Positions 1-6,283 of a stretch of 7,696 bases of DNA are shown piece after piece. Source of the stretch: Sphingobacteriales bacterium (GTDB lineage: Bacteria; Bacteroidota; Bacteroidia; Chitinophagales; Chitinophagaceae); NCBI GenBank assembly GCA_023251215.1, contig JAHEZF010000068.1, forward strand, positions 1-7,696, written 5' to 3'. A program made the translations under genes and the position numbers. Below the pieces are notes generated by a model. That model was not told the origin of the DNA. It searched no databases and saw only the letters and a list, made by a program, of their open reading frames with translations. Position 1 is the stretch's first letter. Every line of letters starts with the position of its first letter.

Positions 1-1427
1 TCAGGCTTATGGTAAGGAACAGTTACCCGCAATTCATCAACACCTTCTTTCGCAATTTCAAAACCAAGGCTGGTCAGAATATTTTTTACGGCATCGGGAT
101 GATAATTTTTACCGCTGAGTTTTTTCAGGTAATGATATTTGATGGATACCTGTGTTTTTTCTTTCGGTTCAGGATATATATCTACGATCTCAGATGCGAT
201 TTCGCCACCGCAGGTCTTTTTGATCAGTTGAGCAGCCCTTTTTAAAACACTTACTGTAGCAGAAATGTCCGTGCCTTTTTCAAATCTTGCAGCTGCATCT
301 GTTCTTAAACCATAACGGAAAGATGTTTTCCGTATTGTAACTGCATCGAAACAGGCACTTTCTAAAAAAATATTTTTTGATGTAGGACTAACTCCACTAT
401 GCAGGCCACCCAGAACTCCGGCAATGCACATTCCTTCTTTGGCATTGTCCGAATGGACTCCTTCGGAGCAAATCATTAGATCCTCAGCGCTGAGTTTTCT
501 TTCTTTTTCATCCAGTGCAATGAACTTAGTTCCTTCGGGTAAATTTTTCACTGTTATTTTTTTACCCGAAATCATGTCTGCATCAAAAGCATGAAGTGGC
601 TGACCTGTTTCATGTTGAATAAAATTTGTAATGTCAACCAGGTTATTGATGGGCCGGAGGCCAATGGCTTTTATTTTTTGTTGCAACCACCGGGGAGATT
701 CTTTAATGGTTACATTGGTAATACTGATTCCTGAATAACGGGGGCAGGCTGCAGGATTTTCCACTTTTACATGAATGGTCAAAGAAGTATTGTCCACTTT
801 AAAACCATTGCTGTCAGGCAGCATTGGTTTGTAATCTTTTTTATTATGATGGCTCAGGTAAGCACAAACATCCCTGGCTACGCCCCAGTGGCTCATAGCT
901 TCCATGCGGTTGGGGGTTAAACCAATTTGAAAGATCATGTCTTCATAAGGTTGAAAATATTCAACAGCTGCTGTTCCCACTTTTATATCGCCGGGTAATA
1001 CCATAATGCCGGCATGCGATGTGCCCAGGCCGATCTCATCTTCAGCGCAGATCATTCCATGGCTTTCCACATTCCTGATCGTTGCTATCTTCATCGTCAA
1101 TGGTTCGCCTGCTGATGGATAAATGGTAGTACCAACGGCAGCAACAACTACTTTTTGTCCTGCTGCAACATTTGGCGCACCGCAAACAATTTGCAAAGGT
1201 TCGGCATTACCAATATTTACTTTGGTAAGTGTAAGCTTATCGGCATTGGGATGTTTTTCCACACTAAGCACTTCGCCAATGATAAGTCCCTGCAAGCCGC
1301 CTTTCACTTCTTCATATTTTTCCATGGACTCTACTTCCAGACCTACAGAAGTCAGTATCTTACTGAGCCGTTCAGGTTCAACTGTAACAGGCAAATATTC
1401 ACTAAGCCATTTGTAGGAAATCGTCAT
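1..1427 (-). CDS. pheT: Phenylalanyl-tRNA synthetase beta subunit (N-terminal 475 codons; cut by window edge)
   Basis: PheT pairs with PheS in the cytoplasmic heterotetramer that charges tRNA-Phe; beta supplies tRNA binding and editing. The reading frame is open from the ATG at 1425-1427 to the window edge with no stop. Residues about 40-155 are the EMAP/OB-type tRNA-binding domain (HPNADKL at 59-65, CGAPN at 82-86). TPNRMEAMSHWGVARD at 171-186 starts the next conserved block. The B3/B4 editing region covers about 215-385, with GLRPINNLVDITNF at 256-269, GQPLHAFDAD at 275-284 and LRTDAAARFEKG at 374-385. Residues about 400-475 enter the B5 DNA-binding-like domain. Full-length homologues are about 800 residues, so the B6-B7 catalytic-like and FDX-ACB anticodon-binding parts lie outside the window. 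pheS is not adjacent on the upstream side: a KAS III-like gene sits there, 111 bp away. This is not a natural truncation. Confidence 0.97.
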   Translation of the reverse strand, partial: MTISYKWLSEYLPVTVEPERLSKILTSVGLEVESMEKYEEVKGGLQGLIIGEVLSVEKHPNADKLTLTKVNIGNAEPLQIVCGAPNVAAGQKVVVAAVGTTIYPSAGEPLTMKIATIRNVESHGMICAEDEIGLGTSHAGIMVLPGDIKVGTAAVEYFQPYEDMIFQIGLTPNRMEAMSHWGVARDVCAYLSHHNKKDYKPMLPDSNGFKVDNTSLTIHVKVENPAACPRYSGISITNVTIKESPRWLQQKIKAIGLRPINNLVDITNFIQHETGQPLHAFDADMISGKKITVKNLPEGTKFIALDEKERKLSAEDLMICSEGVHSDNAKEGMCIAGVLGGLHSGVSPTSKNIFLESACFDAVTIRKTSFRYGLRTDAAARFEKGTDISATVSVLKRAAQLIKKTCGGEIASEIVDIYPEPKEKTQVSIKYHYLKKLSGKNYHPDAVKNILTSLGFEIAKEGVDELRVTVPYHKP

Positions 1428-1452
1428 GCCCTGATGCTTGTTTTAATAGCTG

Positions 1453-1460
1453 CGAAGATA
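1453..1460 (-). promoter_or_regulatory. Candidate -7 box for pheT
   Basis: Read on the minus strand this is TATCTTCG, one mismatch from the Bacteroidota -7 consensus TAnnTTTG, and it ends 25 nt before the pheT ATG. The same octamer occurs again at 1510-1517, giving two possible start sites. No clear TTG -33 element is found at the right distance from either copy, so support is moderate to weak. There is no Phe-rich leader peptide or obvious attenuator in the 111-bp gap. Confidence 0.3.
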
Positions 1461-1525
1461 ATGGAAAGAAGGTAAGTGGTGAATTGAAATGAGGCGTGAT
1501 TGATAGTAACGAAGATATTAATTAA

Positions 1526-1536
1526 GTGTCAGACAC
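1526..1536. repeat. Short perfect palindrome GTGTC-A-GACAC
   Basis: Two 5-bp arms around a single central base lie 2 bp past the stop codon of the KAS III-like gene, in the gap before pheT. No T-run follows in the direction of transcription, so it is not a canonical terminator. It may be a chance palindrome or a remnant of a dispersed repeat. Confidence 0.4.
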
Positions 1537-1538
1537 AG

Positions 1539-2615
1539 CTACATCCGATAACACACTGCATTAATATTCATGCCGGCGCCAACGGATGCAAACAGTATCA
1601 CATCACCTGCCTCAAGGTCATGATCATCCAGAACATCTTTTTTTACCATATCAAATAAAGTAGGAATAGTAGCTACGGAACTATTGCCGAATTTATGAAT
1701 AGTCATGGGCATGATGTGCTGAGGGATTTCTTTTATACCATATAGTTTGTACAGCCGCCGGATAATTCCCTCATCCATTTTTTCATTAGCCTGATGTAAA
1801 AAAATTTTTTTCAACTGCCGGATGGACACAGCAGCTTTATCGAGGCAATCTTTCATAGCCAATGGTACATACTGCATGGCATACTCATACACTTTTCTTC
1901 CTTTCATTTTAATATACCTGATGCGTGAATCAGCACCCGGAAAATTGCTTTTACCGAGGTATAAATAATAAGCTTCCTCAGTACAATGACTTTGCACACT
2001 CCAGGAAAGAATACCACTGTTTGTTTCATCAGCAGGTCTTGCTTCTAAAACAGAGGCGCCGGCACCATCAGAAAAGATCATACTGTCCCGGTCATACATA
2101 TCAAGTACCCGACTTAAGGTTTCGGTACCAATCACCAGTGCTTTTTTGGCAATGCCAGCTTTGAAAAATGAATCCGCCTGTATAATGCCCTGCACCCAGC
2201 CCGGGCAGCCGAATATTATATCATAGGCCACACAATCCGGATTTCTTATTCCTAAATCATGTTTAACTCTTGAAGCCAATGCAGGCAATACATCAGTTTG
2301 AATAGTATTCCTGATAACATTCCCGAAGTTTTGTGCTACAATGACCTGGTCCAGTTCTTCCGGATCAATACCACTTTCTGTAACGGCAAGTTTTGCGGCA
2401 ATGGTTGCCATGTCAGATGAATTCATATCTTCTGTCACATAGCGTCTTTCTTCAATACCGGTGATCTCACGGAATTTTTCAACTATTTCCTTCGGCGGCG
2501 CCTGGATACGTTGATTGTCTTCCGAATAAAAATCCTGTGCAATAAAATCCCGGTTCGGTTTTATTACCGGAGGAATATAACATCCTGTTCCGGTAATGAC
2601 AGTCCTTATATTCAT
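1539..2615 (-). CDS. 3-oxoacyl-ACP synthase III (FabH/KAS III) family condensing enzyme
   Basis: A 358-residue thiolase-fold enzyme of the KAS III type, expected to condense an acyl-CoA or acyl-ACP starter with malonyl-ACP in the cytoplasm. The Cys-His-Asn triad is present: C137 in FGCPGW, H274 in LHQANEKM and N311 in FGNSSVATIPT. Further family marks are ITGIEERRY (51-59), the SDGAGASVLE strand (182-191) and the C-terminal glycine-rich FASVGAGMN. It is about 30-40 residues longer than housekeeping FabH, with extra sequence at about 20-45 (DFYSEDNQRIQAPPKE). The nucleophile context GCPGW differs from the usual ACAGF of FabH. These features suggest a paralogue for special starter units or a secondary lipid product, but the substrate cannot be read from sequence, so no symbol is given. 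The start is the ATG at 2613-2615, preceded by A/T-rich sequence without Shine-Dalgarno. pheT follows on the same strand and the fabI unit diverges upstream. Confidence 0.9.
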   Translation of the reverse strand: MNIRTVITGTGCYIPPVIKPNRDFIAQDFYSEDNQRIQAPPKEIVEKFREITGIEERRYVTEDMNSSDMATIAAKLAVTESGIDPEELDQVIVAQNFGNVIRNTIQTDVLPALASRVKHDLGIRNPDCVAYDIIFGCPGWVQGIIQADSFFKAGIAKKALVIGTETLSRVLDMYDRDSMIFSDGAGASVLEARPADETNSGILSWSVQSHCTEEAYYLYLGKSNFPGADSRIRYIKMKGRKVYEYAMQYVPLAMKDCLDKAAVSIRQLKKIFLHQANEKMDEGIIRRLYKLYGIKEIPQHIMPMTIHKFGNSSVATIPTLFDMVKKDVLDDHDLEAGDVILFASVGAGMNINAVCYRM

Positions 2616-2655
2616 GCCTGCAAGTTTAAAGAAAAAATAAGGTAAGCGATCCCGG

Positions 2656-2663
2656 TAAAGGTA
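2656..2663 (-). promoter_or_regulatory. Candidate -7 box for the KAS III-like gene
   Basis: On the minus strand it reads TACCTTTA, one base off TAnnTTTG, about 40 nt upstream of the ATG. No convincing -33 TTG is seen about 19-21 bp further upstream, so this is a weak candidate. It resembles the TACTTTTA boxes on the other strand at 2718 and 2991. Confidence 0.25.
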
Positions 2664-2717
2664 ATGGCAAAAGCCACTAACGGATGTTAGAAAACATGAA
2701 AATTTAAAACCTGCTTA

Positions 2718-2725
2718 TACTTTTA
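2718..2725 (+). promoter_or_regulatory. Candidate -7 box for the small membrane protein gene
   Basis: TACTTTTA, directly followed by TTTG, lies about 48 nt before the TTG start at 2773. It is one mismatch from TAnnTTTG. An ATG trinucleotide, not the expected TTG, stands 19 bp upstream. The 2616-2772 gap would carry divergent promoters for this unit and the KAS III-like gene. Confidence 0.25.
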
Positions 2726-2772
2726 TTTGTATTTTACCATAGCGGGGCTTGTAAATACAAAACCAAACGGCA

Positions 2773-2979
2773 TTGAAACTAAAAGCACTTGCAATATTGT
2801 TGATCATTATTTTATCGTTGATCCCGGTATATTTTTTTAATAAATACCTTCTCAAAATTATAAGGCCACGAGAATCTTTAGGAAAATTGTTCTTATACTT
2901 ATTTATAGGGTTATTATTGATTTTCATTTATACTTTCATCCTCGTCTTTCTGATTAAGAAGTTGTTTCCGGGAGCATAG
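2773..2979 (+). CDS. Small two-helix membrane protein, function unknown
   Basis: A 68-residue, strongly hydrophobic, basic protein. A first membrane helix spans about residues 4-22 and a second about 39-63. They are separated by a charged loop with NKYLLKIIRPRES at 23-35. The tail IKKLFPGA is basic and then ends. The charge layout predicts a hairpin in the inner membrane with a cytoplasmic loop. The start is TTG at 2773-2775, read from the MKLK-like N-terminus; no in-frame ATG exists upstream back to at least 2698, although the frame stays open. The gene lies 81 bp before fabI on the same strand. An opposite-strand reading frame at 2715-2927 is less protein-like. I believe similar short proteins occur in other Bacteroidota, but the function is unrecognised. 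Assignment as a real gene rests on the membrane-helix pattern and position. Confidence 0.65.
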   Translation: MKLKALAILLIIILSLIPVYFFNKYLLKIIRPRESLGKLFLYLFIGLLLIFIYTFILVFLIKKLFPGA

Positions 2980-2990
2980 AAATAACTCCT

Positions 2991-2998
2991 TACTTTTA
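2991..2998 (+). promoter_or_regulatory. Candidate -7 box for fabI
   Basis: TACTTTTA followed by CG lies 62 nt upstream of the fabI ATG and is one mismatch from TAnnTTTG. A TTG at 2962-2964 is too far upstream for the usual 19-21 bp spacer. If used, the transcript leader would contain the palindrome at 3011-3030. Confidence 0.3.
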
Positions 2999-3010
2999 CG
3001 ATCATTTTCA

Positions 3011-3030
3011 ATCCCGATAGTTATCGGGAT
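3011..3030. repeat. 20-bp perfect palindrome of the CCCGATAG/TATCGGG family
   Basis: ATCCCGATA and TATCGGGAT are perfect 9-bp arms around a GT centre, between the small membrane gene and fabI and ending 30 nt before the fabI ATG. Related copies lie at 6304-6317 and 7020-7037, so it is a dispersed intergenic element and not unique to fabI. No T-run follows. It could fold as a hairpin in the fabI leader. Confidence 0.85.
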
Positions 3031-3034
3031 GCAT

Positions 3035-3053
3035 ATTTTCAAATTTTCAAATT
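3035..3053. repeat. ATTTTCAA short tandem repeat in the fabI leader
   Basis: The octamer ATTTTCAA occurs at 3035-3042 and 3043-3050, followed by a partial third unit ATT. A separate copy at 3004-3011 lies on the other side of the palindrome. The A/T-rich run ends 7 nt before the fabI ATG and replaces a Shine-Dalgarno sequence. Confidence 0.6.
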
Positions 3054-3060
3054 ACTCTTT

Positions 3061-3873
3061 ATGTCAAATAATTTATTGAAAGGAAAAAAGGGGATCATCT
3101 TTGGCGCACTGGATGAAAAATCACTAGCCTGGAAAACAGCTCTTAAATGTTATGAAGAAGGAGCCCGGTTGGTGCTGACCAATGCACCTGTTGCATTGCG
3201 CATGGGAGAGATCAATAAACTGGCTGAGGCAGTGAAAGCCCCTGTCATCGGCGCTGATGTGACCAGTATGGATGACCTCAGGAACTTGTTTGAAAAATCT
3301 ATCGAACATTTCGGCGGTAAAATTGATTTTATTCTCCATTCAATCGGTATGAGTTTAAATGTGAGAAAAGGCAAACATTACACCGAAATGAATTATGAAT
3401 GGAATCAGAAGACACTCGATATTTCCGCTATGAGTTTACATAAAGTGCTGCGTACTGCATGGGATATGGATGCCATTGATGAGTGGGGTAGTGTGGTAGC
3501 ATTGACCTATATAGCCGCTCAACGGGTCTTTCCTGATTACAATGAAATGGCCGATGCAAAGTCGTTACTGGAAAGTGTGACAAGAATGTTTGGTTATTAT
3601 TATGGTGTGAAAAAGAAAGTGAGAGTGAATACTGTTTCGCAGTCGCCAACGAGAACAACTGCCGGCAGCGGTGTAAAAGGTTTTGACGGCTTCATCAATT
3701 ATGCTGAAAAAATGAGTCCGCTGGGTAATGCAACGGGTGAAGATTGCGCCAACTATATTGTTACTCTGTTCAGCGATCTTACAAGAATGGTAACCATGCA
3801 AAATCTTTTCCATGACGGGGGGTTTAGTTTTACCGGAGTAACACAGGCGGTGATAGAACAGATGGAAAAATAA
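3061..3873 (+). CDS. fabI: Enoyl-[acyl-carrier-protein] reductase (NADH), FabI
   Basis: Catalyses the last reduction of each type II fatty acid elongation cycle, trans-2-enoyl-ACP to acyl-ACP, in the cytoplasm as a short-chain dehydrogenase-fold tetramer. The 270-residue length is normal. The N-terminal dinucleotide site is GALDEKSLAW (15-24). HSIGMS at 93-98 matches the nicotinamide/triclosan-loop segment. The catalytic residues Y150 (LTY), Y160 (PDYN) and K167 (DAK) keep the Tyr-X9-Tyr-X6-Lys spacing of FabI. The substrate-binding loop SQSPTRTTAGSGVKGF follows the VRVN strand. The C-terminal FHDGGFSFTG is also typical. The sequence is of the form common in Bacteroidota. The ATG at 3061 is preceded by an A/T-rich leader without Shine-Dalgarno. 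The gene ends 13 bp from the convergent TMTC-like gene, with no visible terminator between them. Confidence 0.97.
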   Translation: MSNNLLKGKKGIIFGALDEKSLAWKTALKCYEEGARLVLTNAPVALRMGEINKLAEAVKAPVIGADVTSMDDLRNLFEKSIEHFGGKIDFILHSIGMSLNVRKGKHYTEMNYEWNQKTLDISAMSLHKVLRTAWDMDAIDEWGSVVALTYIAAQRVFPDYNEMADAKSLLESVTRMFGYYYGVKKKVRVNTVSQSPTRTTAGSGVKGFDGFINYAEKMSPLGNATGEDCANYIVTLFSDLTRMVTMQNLFHDGGFSFTGVTQAVIEQMEK

Positions 3874-3886
3874 ATGAACGGGGCTT

Positions 3887-5734
3887 CTAATTCAAACTAC
3901 TCATTCTTGACATTATTTCTTGCTGCAGTTTTTTATATTCTTCGTTTAATACAGCTTTTGAAGGATATTTACCGTAAAAACTGATCATCCGGGTATAAAA
4001 GGCCGACAACTTTTCCGCATCGGATTTTTTTATGACAAGTTTATTTGCGTACTGCAAATAGTCACGAATAAATTTTTCATCTACTCCACTCAGGTTGATT
4101 TGTTCAAACACCCGGATCAGGTCATCATAATTGTTATTCAGCTTATGATATTCTGCCGCTATACCGGCCCGCATGGTTTGCGCCGATGAATAACCGGGCA
4201 ATATCTGCACACTTTTTTCAAAATAAGGTTTCATGGAATCCAGCACAGCATAGCGGCGGGATGCATCAACATTTTGGGGAAGTTTCATATACACATTCTC
4301 CCAAATCTCAATTCCATAAAAACAATTGGCCCTGGCGCTGTTGGGAGAATATTTCAAAGCAGAACGGTCAAGGGTCAAATTACTGCGCCAATCAGGCAGG
4401 CGCACCCATGTGCGGATGGAAAAGAAAACCAATACAGCAACAAAAATTACTGAAGCAAAAGTTTTTAATAGTTTATCTTTTTCCATCACTGCTCCTAACA
4501 GCCATGCTGCAGCTATACAAAAACCTAATGAAGCATGATACACAAAACGTTCATTCATGAATGTGCCTACTGATACCACAAAGTTGGAAACAATGCTGAG
4601 TGTTATTAAATAAAAAGTAGCGGCATAAGCCCAGACAGATCTCTTTTTCCATCCTTTTACAATTACTACTATTAATCCCACATAAAGCAACAATGATAAA
4701 ATCGTTCGCCAGTCGGACCAGTGCATGACAGGAATATGATAAGGATAATAATCATGTGTCAATGGGAAAGGAGCGACATGAAGTTTGATATATAACAGAA
4801 GTGTGTAAAAGATCGTTGCCGTTTTATCTCCGAAACTCATACCATAGAACGGGTTGTTCATGAGGTCGGTCACCTGGTTATTACCAATCAGGTAGCCGAT
4901 CGCATTTACCCTCATCAGCAGGTAGATGATCGTTCCGGCTAAAACAGGAATTGTGACTTTTATTTTTTCACCGGTTGTAGCAATGGTAAAAAAATGAGCC
5001 GTTAAAGGAACAATAGCCAAAAAGGTAATGGCGCCTTCTTTGGATAAAATGCCTGCCAAAAATGCAAGGAAAGAAAAGAACAGCCATTTCGTTTTTTTAT
5101 CCGACAGCCATTTGAATGTACAATACAAAGTGGCAGCTTCACCCAGAAAAGCAAAAAGTTCATCACGGCCCTTGATGTTGGCCGTCACTTCCACATGCAA
5201 GGGATGAATAATGAAAAGCAGAGAAGCAATGAAGGGAACTGTAAAATACCATTTCTTGTTTCCGGTACCGGCAGCAGGAAACATGAACAGGAGTATCCTG
5301 TAAAGCAGCATACCCGTGAATGCATAAAGCAGTACATTAATAAAATGGCTGATCGCTTTATTACTCCCCAGGCTTTTCTCAAGAGCAAATGATGCAATGC
5401 TCAGCGGACGGTAACGGTCACCCTCCAGGATATTTTTTTGTTCACCAAAATATCCGCGGAAACTTTCATAGCGGAAAATTTTGCCTATACCTTCAATGCC
5501 CTGCTTCGTGAATTTATTATCAGTGATTACCATTTTATCATCAAGGGCATAATCGAAACGTACAGACTGAAAGTATAACCCGATGGCCATGGCCAAAAGG
5601 ACCAATAGCGGCAACCAGTGTTCACGAAAGAAAAATGTTTTTTTTGAAGACATTTTTTTTACCGCTGTTGCCTGCTGCGGCGTCTTTCCGGGAACAGTTA
5701 CGGGATTAACTTTATACTTTTTCTTTTTTGACAT
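3887..5734 (-). CDS. TMTC/DUF1736-like polytopic GT-C glycosyltransferase with TPR-like C-terminus
   Basis: A 615-residue inner-membrane protein. A lysine-rich cytoplasmic tail (1-37) precedes roughly 11-12 hydrophobic helices, the first near 39-56 and the last near 423-441. A soluble, presumably periplasmic domain follows (443-615). TMTC-like marks are the acidic pair in DYALDDKMVITDN (60-73) in the first outer loop, RYRPLSIASFALE (107-119), HPLHVEVTANIKGRDELFA (177-195), ILSKEGAITF (229-238) and NERFVYHASLGFC (394-406). In this family such enzymes move sugar from a dolichol- or polyprenyl-phosphate carrier to protein; eukaryotic TMTCs are O-mannosyltransferases. The acidic pair would be catalytic by analogy with GT-C enzymes. 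The tail has degenerate TPR features (YFEKSVQILPGYSSAQ, 504-519), likely for acceptor binding. It starts at the ATG at 5732-5734 and has no same-strand partner close by. The family call is by motif memory, and the bacterial substrate is unknown. Confidence 0.7.
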   Translation of the reverse strand: MSKKKKYKVNPVTVPGKTPQQATAVKKMSSKKTFFFREHWLPLLVLLAMAIGLYFQSVRFDYALDDKMVITDNKFTKQGIEGIGKIFRYESFRGYFGEQKNILEGDRYRPLSIASFALEKSLGSNKAISHFINVLLYAFTGMLLYRILLFMFPAAGTGNKKWYFTVPFIASLLFIIHPLHVEVTANIKGRDELFAFLGEAATLYCTFKWLSDKKTKWLFFSFLAFLAGILSKEGAITFLAIVPLTAHFFTIATTGEKIKVTIPVLAGTIIYLLMRVNAIGYLIGNNQVTDLMNNPFYGMSFGDKTATIFYTLLLYIKLHVAPFPLTHDYYPYHIPVMHWSDWRTILSLLLYVGLIVVIVKGWKKRSVWAYAATFYLITLSIVSNFVVSVGTFMNERFVYHASLGFCIAAAWLLGAVMEKDKLLKTFASVIFVAVLVFFSIRTWVRLPDWRSNLTLDRSALKYSPNSARANCFYGIEIWENVYMKLPQNVDASRRYAVLDSMKPYFEKSVQILPGYSSAQTMRAGIAAEYHKLNNNYDDLIRVFEQINLSGVDEKFIRDYLQYANKLVIKKSDAEKLSAFYTRMISFYGKYPSKAVLNEEYKKLQQEIMSRMSSLN

Positions 5735-5750
5735 CCGGCTATGAAGTATT

Positions 5751-5785
5751 TTATTGGTTCTCTAAGATAATCCATAAACCAATAA
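5751..5785 (-). promoter_or_regulatory. Inverted repeat in the upstream region of the TMTC-like gene
   Basis: TTATTGGTT (5751-5759) and AACCAATAA (5777-5785) are perfect 9-bp arms separated by 17 nt, 17 nt upstream of the ATG. On the minus strand the loop includes TATCTTAG, near the -7 consensus TAnnTTTG. The repeat could therefore be an operator over a promoter or an RNA hairpin in the leader. Its role is inferred from position only. Confidence 0.35.
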
Positions 5786-5819
5786 TGTATTTCCGGATTG
5801 ATTGCTGATACCGTGAATG

Positions 5820-5842
5820 AAAAAACCGCCTTAAAGACGGTC
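5820..5842 (-). terminator. Intrinsic terminator of the DUF2795-like gene
   Basis: On the minus strand ACCGTC and GGCGGT form a 6-bp stem (one G-T pair) around a five-base loop, followed at once by TTTTTT. It lies 24 nt past the stop codon at 5867. This is the clearest canonical terminator in the window and separates this gene from the TMTC-like gene downstream. Confidence 0.85.
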
Positions 5843-5866
5843 AGTTTTTTGCTCGCAGCTTCTTTT

Positions 5867-6088
5867 CTAATATTCATCTTCATTAAAAAGAAAATCTTCC
5901 TGCGTGGGATAATCGGGCCAGATGTCTTCGATGGTTTCATAAACATCACCTTCATCTTCCAGTTCCTGCAGGTTCTCCACCACTTCAATAGGTGCGCCGG
6001 AACGAATGGAAAAATCAATCAACTCATCTTTAGTGGCAGGCCAGGGTGCATCTTCAAGGTAGGAGGCCAATTCTAAAGTCCAGAACAT
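5867..6088 (-). CDS. Small acidic DUF2795-like protein
   Basis: A 73-residue soluble protein with no signal peptide or membrane segment. It carries 22 Asp/Glu against one Lys and one Arg. The sequence matches what I recall of a short conserved Bacteroidota family annotated DUF2795: WTLELASYLEDAPWPATKDE at the N-terminus, then SGAPIEVVENLQELED, then an acidic tail with DIWPDYPT. The biochemical role is unknown; the pattern of helices after WPATKDELIDF suggests a small helical fold. The ATG is at 6086-6088. The gene is monocistronic, with a strong promoter at 6162-6192 giving a leader of roughly 65 nt and a terminator at 5820-5842. The compact transcription unit suggests a well-expressed housekeeping protein. 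Competing reading frames over the same bases are out-of-phase shadows. Confidence 0.88.
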   Translation of the reverse strand: MFWTLELASYLEDAPWPATKDELIDFSIRSGAPIEVVENLQELEDEGDVYETIEDIWPDYPTQEDFLFNEDEY

Positions 6089-6161
6089 CTTCTAAGGGGT
6101 TTAAGTTTTGAATAAGGTCTTTGTATATAATTTTGGGGCTGAACTGCCCTTTAATTTTCCG

Positions 6162-6192
6162 CAAATGTAGTTGTATTAACGAATTTTCCAAA
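6162..6192 (-). promoter_or_regulatory. Bacteroidota-type promoter for the DUF2795-like gene
   Basis: On the minus strand TTTG (6192-6189) is followed by a 19-nt spacer and TACATTTG (6169-6162), an exact match to TTTG-N19-TAnnTTTG. Transcription would start near 6154, about 65 nt before the ATG. It is the best promoter match in the window. Confidence 0.75.
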
Positions 6193-6244
6193 TCCGGAGT
6201 TGTCTGGCCGGTTTGAAGGATTTCTTAAAAATCAGGAGTTACAG

Positions 6245-6276
6245 TATGGACAGTTTTTGATTATAGGTTAGGTTTG
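6245..6276 (+). promoter_or_regulatory. Promoter for the LolD-type ATPase gene
   Basis: TAGGTTTG at 6269-6276 matches the -7 consensus TAnnTTTG exactly. The upstream element is TATG (6245-6248) with a 20-nt spacer, one mismatch from TTTG. Transcription would start near 6283, which places the whole composite palindrome at 6284-6330 at the 5' end of the mRNA. Confidence 0.5.
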
Positions 6277-6283
6277 TAAATAA

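Noticed and set aside
1123..1475. Plus-strand reading frames of 97 and 106 codons over the pheT start
   Set aside because: Antisense to the conserved tRNA-binding domain of PheT, with no family resemblance.
1428..1538. Possible attenuator or T-box-like control upstream of pheT
   Set aside because: No Phe-codon-rich leader peptide, no terminator hairpin with a T-run and no T-box motif could be seen in the 111 bp.
2715..2927. 70-codon minus-strand reading frame opposite the small membrane protein
   Set aside because: Mutually exclusive with the plus-strand frame. The plus-strand product has two clean membrane helices and a charged loop, whereas this one is an N/K/I-rich sequence with no pattern.
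3874..3886. Terminator between the convergent fabI and TMTC-like genes
   Set aside because: The gap is 13 bp and contains no stem-loop or T-run.
4186..4560. 124-codon plus-strand reading frame inside the TMTC-like gene
   Set aside because: Antisense to a well-supported membrane protein, with no recognisable motif and low-quality composition; a shadow.
5698..6076. Overlapping reading frames of about 92-106 codons on both strands across the DUF2795-like gene and its terminator
   Set aside because: They overlap a recognised gene and run across a clear intrinsic terminator or the adjacent gene's start. Their composition is not protein-like, so they are frame shadows.
6107..6135. Plus-strand promoter-like pair TTTG-N17-TAATTTTG
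   Set aside because: The motif fits, but no reading frame or RNA structure follows for over 200 nt and a better-placed promoter for the ABC ATPase exists at 6245-6276. It may be a chance A/T-rich match.
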